Below, in pieces: positions 58,055 through 64,000 of a DNA stretch of 64,000 nucleotides. Position numbers and translations under genes: made by a program. The stretch's first letter is position 1, and each line of letters begins with the position of its first letter. The notes under the pieces are model-generated. The model had not been told where the DNA came from and did not search any database. It was given only the letters and a program-made list of their open reading frames with translations. The DNA is from Phallus indusiatus (taxonomy: Eukaryota; Basidiomycota; Agaricomycetes; Phallales; Phallaceae), in NCBI GenBank assembly GCA_027605045.1, contig JAQFWX010000008.1, forward strand, positions 1,860,001 to 1,924,000, given 5' to 3'.

Positions 58055-59327
58055 TCAAAGCCGGGCTTCAACGACAACAGATTCATCGTCCAAAAATGAC
58101 TCCAGCACCCCAACCCAGACGTTTACATCAAAGTATTCATGCCATAAATGACCAAAGGCATAACTAGGCACTTGACCTCGTCTGGAACCTATGGACACTA
58201 GCCTCGATTGAGGACATGCGCGGAGAATTTCTTCTGCGTTGAAAAATGGTGCAATAACGTCGTCCAATCCGTGAATTACGAGAATCTGAGTGCTCGGTTC
58301 GATGTACTTCAGGGAATCAACGAAAGAGAATTGCGTGATCTGAAAAATTAAGTTTGTCAAACCGTCCTCATAGAAGAGTAATCTTCAAAACAATATACCA
58401 TTTTGCGCTGTCTGACTGGCGAGATTCTCAAAGATTGTGTTGAATGGGATGTAGAAAGACTTACTTATGGTCCGGTATGGTCTAGCTTCAACATTAGTCC
58501 AAGCCGTATGAAGCGAAGGCAATTTTGAACAGACCTGTTTATTATGGAATTATTCAACCACACGTCAAACCTTTCTTGATTCTCTGGTAAAGCAAGCCAT
58601 TTAGGTCCCAATGAAGCTTCAAGAAAGGGACGTGCAAGTGCTTTCTTCTGCTCGTCCGTTAACGCTTGATCAAACCTCTCACGCTGGAAATCCGAAATAT
58701 CCTCCAGGGGAGATGCAAATGTGGCACTCAGGATGGCTCGATGCACACGGAAAGGTAATTCCCTAGGGGTAGTAGGGTGTCTGTGAAAAAGTAATAGTTG
58801 CTGTAGAATGACGCCTAGTATTGAATAGGTATAGCAATGGATTATACACAACGCGGTGTTAGTTAATCGACTCACCGCCCATTGATATCCCAAGGATATC
58901 GACTTGCTGCCACCCAAAGCTTTGAATGAGAGCAGACAAATCACATGCTGTTGATTCGATACTAAGCTCATCGCCATTGACCGAGTTAGAATTCGTTGAC
59001 AGTCCAATTCCTCTGAGACACATTAGCTACATTAATGGTAACGATAAAACGAAGAAAAAATTCGAACCTATGATCAAATGTTAAAACTTATGGAAATGCA
59101 GCGTGACGTTTGCATGATATTAACACAAATGAAAAGGAAGAAGCCTTACCAGCTCGTGTTTTACTGAGTTCGGGTATCAGCCGTGCCCAGTCGACTTTGG
59201 TTGTACTGACACCTCCGATAAGAATTAATGGTATGGCCCCTTTTTTGTTAAGATGTTTTCCACCGTGTAGGTCATAAGCGAGCTTCGCTCCATCTGGCAA
59301 GGTGAAGTATTTTTGGATGTCAGTCAT
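58055..59327 (-). CDS. alpha/beta hydrolase, paralogue D, intact
   Basis: Seven exons: 59150-59327, 59068-59086, 58876-59012, 58535-58814, 58465-58481, 58399-58415 and 58055-58339, 310 residues. IPLILIGGVSTTKVDWARLI, VLTFDHRGIGLST, GISMGG (nucleophile), ILVIHGLDDVIAPF (acid) and YAFGHLWHEYFD (His) are all present. Intron positions equal those of copy C, except that the donor after SMGG lies three bases further on. The two 17-base exons encode the RPYRTIIRQRKM stretch before the last exon. The ATG at 59327 was chosen because the upstream in-frame codon is GTG. No signal peptide. It lies about 20 kb from copies A to C. Confidence 0.87.
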
Positions 59328-61900
59328 TGTCTTAGGCTGTTTCTGAGTCACTTTTAGAGCTTAGCTATCCTATACAAATGTCAATAGGAGGAAGTTGGAA
59401 TCGCTGAGCGATGAAGCAGAAGGCCAAACGTTGTGGACTGTTGACCTTTACTACGCCGGCTAACTCGAAATCATGCGACATCCGGCTAGTCCATTATCGT
59501 CTCGATGTGATTGGTTGATTCAAAGTTCTGAAAGGACAAACCCTTTGAACCATTCGGCTAATCACTGCCATGTCAATGTAGAAAATGGAATTCTTAGAGA
59601 AGGCATTTTCATTACCGTCTGGCGCCGACACTAGTTAGTCTGAAAATGTGGTTAGGACAGATGTTCGCACCAGAGATCGCTGGCCATATACACATAAATA
59701 ACTATAACTGAGTATGCCCTGACCTGGTGGAACCTATACTTACTATATAGAGCCGGGAATAGGTTCCCAGAAATCCGTCAAGAAGCTGGGTGAGAAGGGA
59801 AAAACTGACTATATGATTAATGAGGATCGGGGACTGAATCAGGTATGACGAAGGTTCACATGCATCTGGAATTTGATTCTGCTTTCGCGCGGCGGGTGCT
59901 ATTAGGGGTAAGGTCATAGAAGCTGAAAAAATGATTGTTTCTCACACAAGACTAAGGTGAATGACTGTAGAGTTTCGCTGGCAAAAAAAGAAGTGTATTA
60001 ATGGTGAGCCAGTAGTTTATCTTAGGGATATATAGTCTCATCCCATCTGAGTCTTGTGTTACTTGTTTGGTCGGCTTCTCGCGCCTCTCCGTTTTCCGCG
60101 TGACTGAGCTGAGAAGGAAGTTCCTATCGGTGAGGCTCATCTTGAGTTATGTACAAGCAAATACCGGAGTATTGCGCTCATTTCTTTCGGGATCTATCGC
60201 GGAAGAATTTCCTCTCAGCGTTGTTCTCAATTAAAGGCTCCAAGCATCTCGGTAATGCCGGAAATAAAACACGTACCTTTTTTTCATTCAGTACACGAAA
60301 GGATTCCTCGTGACTTTTATTCAAATATATTAGTATGTTTGCTTGGATTGGTTATCGTTAAACCCGCGAATTGAATGAAAGTTTGAACAGGTGATATCTA
60401 TTGCGTTGCGCGCTATGAATTGAGCACATGCGCATGTGACACGCCATTCTGAAACTCAAAAATTCAATCGCAGGGACATTTCCCTTGATCCTGTTCACCA
60501 CGTGGGATTATCTCCGGATACTCCAATTCACTGGCATAGGTACCACCGTAGCAGTCAGCCGCAGCGGACTCACGGAAATCCTGGCATAAATCTTTTCCCG
60601 TAGCCGCAATGCTTTCCGGAGTCCGGCCGATTTTTTAAATACAGATACAGTCTTGCATACATTGCAAGACAAAGAAGATTACTTTCCTAATTCCTCCGCT
60701 ACAATTAAAGTTTCAATAGCATTGCCCAAAACTCACACTGAAACTTCATTCACATTGTTTTCATTGATCCTGAAGCGATTAAACGATCGGGTCCGTCTGA
60801 TCACTTCTACGCATAAGACCAAAAGGTACACGAGAGTTTGTGCCCTTTCGCCTCTATTCGTGCTTTGTTTTATATCTATAGACTTTTAAATGCGATCCCA
60901 AATTGATCCGATCAGCCTGTTGGAGCTCTTCGTTTATCCATACTTGCCCCTTAGGTCTTGTTTCCGATTCGGAGACCACCCATAGTACCCACCACTTACT
61001 ATACAACAAGACGTCGTGACGAACCCCGTCACATCGTCTAATAGTATAGTAAGCTCTTTAAATCCCTAACCTGCGAATATTTCTGAGAAACGCTAGTGGG
61101 AACTCTGCAATATTTTGAAGAAACTGCGCGGAGAAAATTTTTTTATTATTTTATATCAAAAACTATTATTTTTATTAATAAATAAATAAATTTTAGAAAC
61201 CTCATTGGCTCTCATGGAGCGCCGTTCGACACTGTCGTGTCTGTCACATGACTTGTTCATCGACGAGCGCCAGACGCGTACCACGTCACCCTCTGCCCAC
61301 CATCGTCGCCACCACCGCCACCACCGTCGTCGTCGTCGTCGTCGTCCCGTCACAACGGCGGCCTCATCCACAATCAAACATAACTCAAGGCTGTTCTCAC
61401 ATCGTGTCATCGACCATTATGCACATTATGTAGTGCAGCCAGGTCATCTTCACTCACCATCGCCGTCGTCATCGTCATTTCTCACCACAACAACACCATC
61501 CAACGTCGTTCATAATCATCTTTTAACTGCTTTTCTTTCACTGGTGTTAGTTACTAGTATTACTCTAGTCTCGAAGCCTCTCCTTTCATTTTTTCCCTTT
61601 TCTTGTTGTGTGGGGAGGTGAACATGTTATTCATCGTCGTCGCAATCATTTCTCCTTATTATCCCCTTTGTTTCTGCTCTCCGAAATATAATATATTTGC
61701 GCCACAACTACACTCACTTGACACTCTTTCGCAAACGCTAAACCCAGCATTTCCAACATTCTCTCAGCACCGGGTAATGAATAGTGGGAAGACCCTTGTA
61801 TTAAAGGTAGGTGTGGTAAGGTAATGTTTCGAAATCCGCGTAATATTGTGCACCAGAACACAATCTTCCCAAGTAACTAGGATATATTCTCGCCGTCATC
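59328..61900. other. 2.5 kb without a recognised gene; AT-rich run and simple repeats
   Basis: No gene found. An AT-rich run lies at about 61137-61195, followed by an ACC/CGT trinucleotide tract at about 61295-61350. ORFs across the tract encode only His/Arg or Trp/Arg runs and look like products of the repeat. Confidence 0.45.
61295..61350. repeat. trinucleotide repeat tract (CAC/CGC then CGT)
   Basis: A run of CCACCG-like units passing into about eight CGT units. It creates artificial His/Arg-rich ORFs on both strands. Confidence 0.75.
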
Positions 61901-63241
61901 CTAGTTCCCAGGGTTGGAGTCAGCTGGACCATCATTTTCAATGCGCCTCAGCTTCACTCGTTTTTTTCCGGCATCACTTCTTCTCTTACGCTTGCGTCCT
62001 CCTATCTCATTCGTCTTCCTTATATGATCTTGCTCCCGTTGTGCGCGTTCTTCGTCATCAAGCTTTCTCCAATAACATTTTCCAGTGGTCAAAGCAACTA
62101 AGATAACTTGGAGGTCCTTAAGGCCAAGATCATTCGGGTCGAAGACTTCGTTTGGCCAGCCTTCGAGAATAACACCGTGTGGATGTACAATTAGGTCTTC
62201 GTACTTCTTCCAATGCATTTTTATTTGCCAATTTTCAGTGATCTTTCCTAGGGCCGCACTCAGTCCTAATATGATAAGAGGAGAATTATTTACTTACGCA
62301 GACCAGTTGTTATAAGCTGGCGTATTTTTGTCTTTGCTTCTGTACGGCGCTTGCTGTCATTTTTTGCCAATCCTAGTATGATGTATCATAAATAATATTA
62401 TAAGAGCTGTATTATAAAATATACCTCGTGGCCCCAGGACAGAGAATGCGTCTAGTTTGACAATGAGGTCTTCAATTGTCGTACCAAGCACCTCTTCAAC
62501 AAACCGCTCCATATTTGTGTGGGTATAGTAAGCGGGAGCGATTGAATGCTGGGTAGAAGCACGAGCGGTGACAAAGAATGATGTCATTTGACAGCTGAGG
62601 TCCATCTTGCCTAGCTGTGCCTTGTTATTAGTGGCACGACGTCATGAGTCATTAGCACACGAACCATCTCTCTAACTGTGCTGATTGTATTTGCAACCAT
62701 GCGAGCCCGGGCTACACTTTGCGATTTTATGCTACCTGCTTTTTGACTACGTGACTTCTCGAGACATTCCTTCATTTCTACAAGCTTTTCTGCTGGTACA
62801 TCGCCACATGAAACTGCTTCCTTTGCAATATGTTGAAGGTCTTGCAAGTTTTTCCTTTCCCCGGGTGGGAGATCTAATGGACGTTAAGTATTATAGAAAT
62901 AATACGAGAAAGAAAAACTCACCCTCATTAATCAGTAGAGACTTTACATGAACAAGGGCATTCCACCCATTCACTGCTCGCCGAGTGCGTTTAAGATGTG
63001 GGAATTGCTGAAGTTGCGTGCGCATCCAAGAAGGTTTTTTACCATATTTCTTAGCTAACGTATTTGCTAAATCATCCTGCCTCTCCCACTCTTTTTCAAT
63101 ATCTTTTCGCAGACTTTCTGCTTGCTTTTTCCTTTTTCCATCAATTTCACGGCGTTCTTCCTTTGACATACTATGTCCTCTGCGCTTCATCTCGAGTCGC
63201 TTTCTGAATTTATTGACAGTTGGAGTGTATATCGGTGCCAT
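61901..63241 (-). CDS. member of a large Agaricomycete family of unknown function
   Basis: Five exons: 62923-63241, 62665-62873, 62425-62620, 62298-62372 and 61901-62247, 381 residues. A basic N-terminal part (KFRKRLEMKRRGHSMSKEER) leads to RRAVNGWNALVHVKSLLINE. The middle has SCQMTSFFVTARASTQ and NMERFVEEVLGTTIEDLI. The end has MHWKKYEDLIVHPHGVILEG and the basic run RKRKRRSDAGKKRVKL. The order NxWNAFVH, then a variable middle, then MxWKxYxxxIVxxxxVxxEGWP is one I know from very abundant, often mobile-element-linked proteins in mushroom genomes. The function is not known. Likely nuclear from the basic tail. Acceptor of intron 4 was chosen to avoid a 32-base intron. Confidence 0.72.
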
Positions 63242-63539
63242 GGATATGCAAGTGAGAGGATATGAGATGTACTTCAGAGCGTGAAGGAAAAGACTTTGGG
63301 GATTAGGGTTTTGGGGAAAATGCAAAAAATGTTACGTGTTTACGAGACTGGGCCAATCTCGATTTTCACGCTTAAGAGTTTCAGTTTGTATAGTCGCTTA
63401 TAGAGGGAAAAAAAATGTATTGATTATATTCTGAGCTTTTTTCGAGAAAAAAAAAACTGAGATAGCAAGAATTGCTGAATATCACATTGTACTGATATCT
63501 ATGACACAAGCAAACTAGATGTATATGCGGAGTTATTCA

Positions 63540-64000
63540 TCAATTGAACATGTATCTACGAAATTGTTCAAGTTCAATATCATCTCTATCTACTTGTGAA
63601 GCTGAGACAGTTGTAGATTGCAGTGTAGAACCTTCACCGTCTGAAGGCTCTTGCACTTGAGTTTGGAATGGAACGGAGTTGGGCCAATTGTGGCGTGATG
63701 CGCGATTCCCCGGAGTTGATGGAATTGATGGAATCACTGATGACCGCGTATTATTGAGTGTGAATGAACAAAGGGTATCATCGAGTGATTGGATGGATGG
63801 TGATATTCCTGAGGGTGGTCGCCAATTACGAGGACTTGTAGGAACTGAGCGTGCTGGGGGTGATTGCCAAATGTGTGAGTTTGCGGGAACTGAATTTGCT
63901 GGGGGTGGCTGCCAATTGTGCAAGTTTGCAGAAACTGAATTTGCCGGGGTCGGTTGCCTATTGTGTGAGTTTGCGGGAACTGAATTTGCTGAGCCTGAGA
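63540..64000 (-). CDS. partial Pro/Asn/Ser-rich protein with 15-residue repeats
   Basis: A minus-strand frame open from the right edge to the stop at 63540-63542. It starts inside tandem 15-residue units such as ANSVPANSHIWQSPP and ANSVSANLHNWQPPP. A non-repeated end follows (TRSSVIPSIPSTPGNRAS, SQVDRDDIELEQFRRYMFN). The protein looks disordered. Only the C-terminal part is in the window, so start, introns and function are unknown. It lies next to, and in the same direction as, the gene at 61901-63241, and may belong to the same element. Confidence 0.5.
   Translation of the reverse strand, partial: SGSANSVPANSHNRQPTPANSVSANLHNWQPPPANSVPANSHIWQSPPARSVPTSPRNWRPPSGISPSIQSLDDTLCSFTLNNTRSSVIPSIPSTPGNRASRHNWPNSVPFQTQVQEPSDGEGSTLQSTTVSASQVDRDDIELEQFRRYMFN
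63810..63990. repeat. 45-base tandem repeat, about four copies
   Basis: Four units of 45 bases by eye, each with a GCAAATTCAGTT-like core on the minus strand, in frame with the coding region. The unit nearest the gene end is the most divergent. Confidence 0.75.

Noticed and set aside
61156..61621. ORFs with long His/Arg or Trp/Arg runs on both strands
   Set aside because: They are made by the trinucleotide repeat tract and have no other coding signal.

Overview
The window looks like nuclear DNA of a mushroom-forming basidiomycete (Agaricomycetes). Genes are dense with short introns, mostly 44 to 85 bases with GT..AG ends. The gene content fits such a fungus: cerato-platanins, an HsbA-type surface protein, a BTB/POZ protein, a GH12 endoglucanase, a CSC1-type channel, cellular RNA-dependent RNA polymerase (RdRP), and housekeeping genes with fungal architecture. 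All gene models below were spliced by hand from the raw sequence by checking donor, acceptor and phase. No computation or database search was possible.

Layout, left to right. 0-9 kb: a BTB/POZ gene cut by the left edge, a secreted GDSL esterase, a 109-residue protein of unknown function, and two cerato-platanins facing apart. 10-16 kb: a PX-domain (YPT35-like) protein, an extended short-chain reductase, a dead fragment of a secreted hydrolase, and an HsbA-like protein. 17.6-18.6 kb: degenerate copies of sequences that lie intact around 47-50 kb. 19-23 kb: a secreted alpha/beta hydrolase and a zinc alcohol dehydrogenase with an abnormal splice site. 23-32 kb: a housekeeping block of tRNA-dihydrouridine synthase (DUS3), a Kap123/importin-4 type karyopherin and mitochondrial dihydroorotate dehydrogenase (DHODH). 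32-39 kb: three members of a cytosolic alpha/beta hydrolase family and a GH12 endoglucanase. Two of the hydrolases lie in a 2.0-kb tandem duplication that also copied the 5' end of the DHODH gene. A fourth member lies at 58 kb. 39-41 kb: two unrecognised genes.

41.7-50 kb is the most interesting part. A P-loop kinase-like gene is divergent from a cellular RdRP whose C-terminal region runs, in one open frame, into a UPF1-like superfamily 1 helicase. The RdRP core is separated from that region by an apparent 2-base frameshift. Just downstream lie two inverted copies of a small Ser/Asn-rich gene, one apparently dead. Degenerate copies of the helicase end and of this small gene sit at 17.6-18.6 kb.

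50-64 kb: a second zinc alcohol dehydrogenase, a large CSC1/OSCA-like channel containing two 5-base microexons and a GC-AG intron, the fourth hydrolase paralogue, 2.5 kb without a recognisable gene, a member of a large Agaricomycete family of unknown function, and a partial gene with 45-base tandem repeats at the right edge. The genes do not form one pathway. The recurrent theme is local duplication followed by decay, next to an RNA-silencing polymerase.
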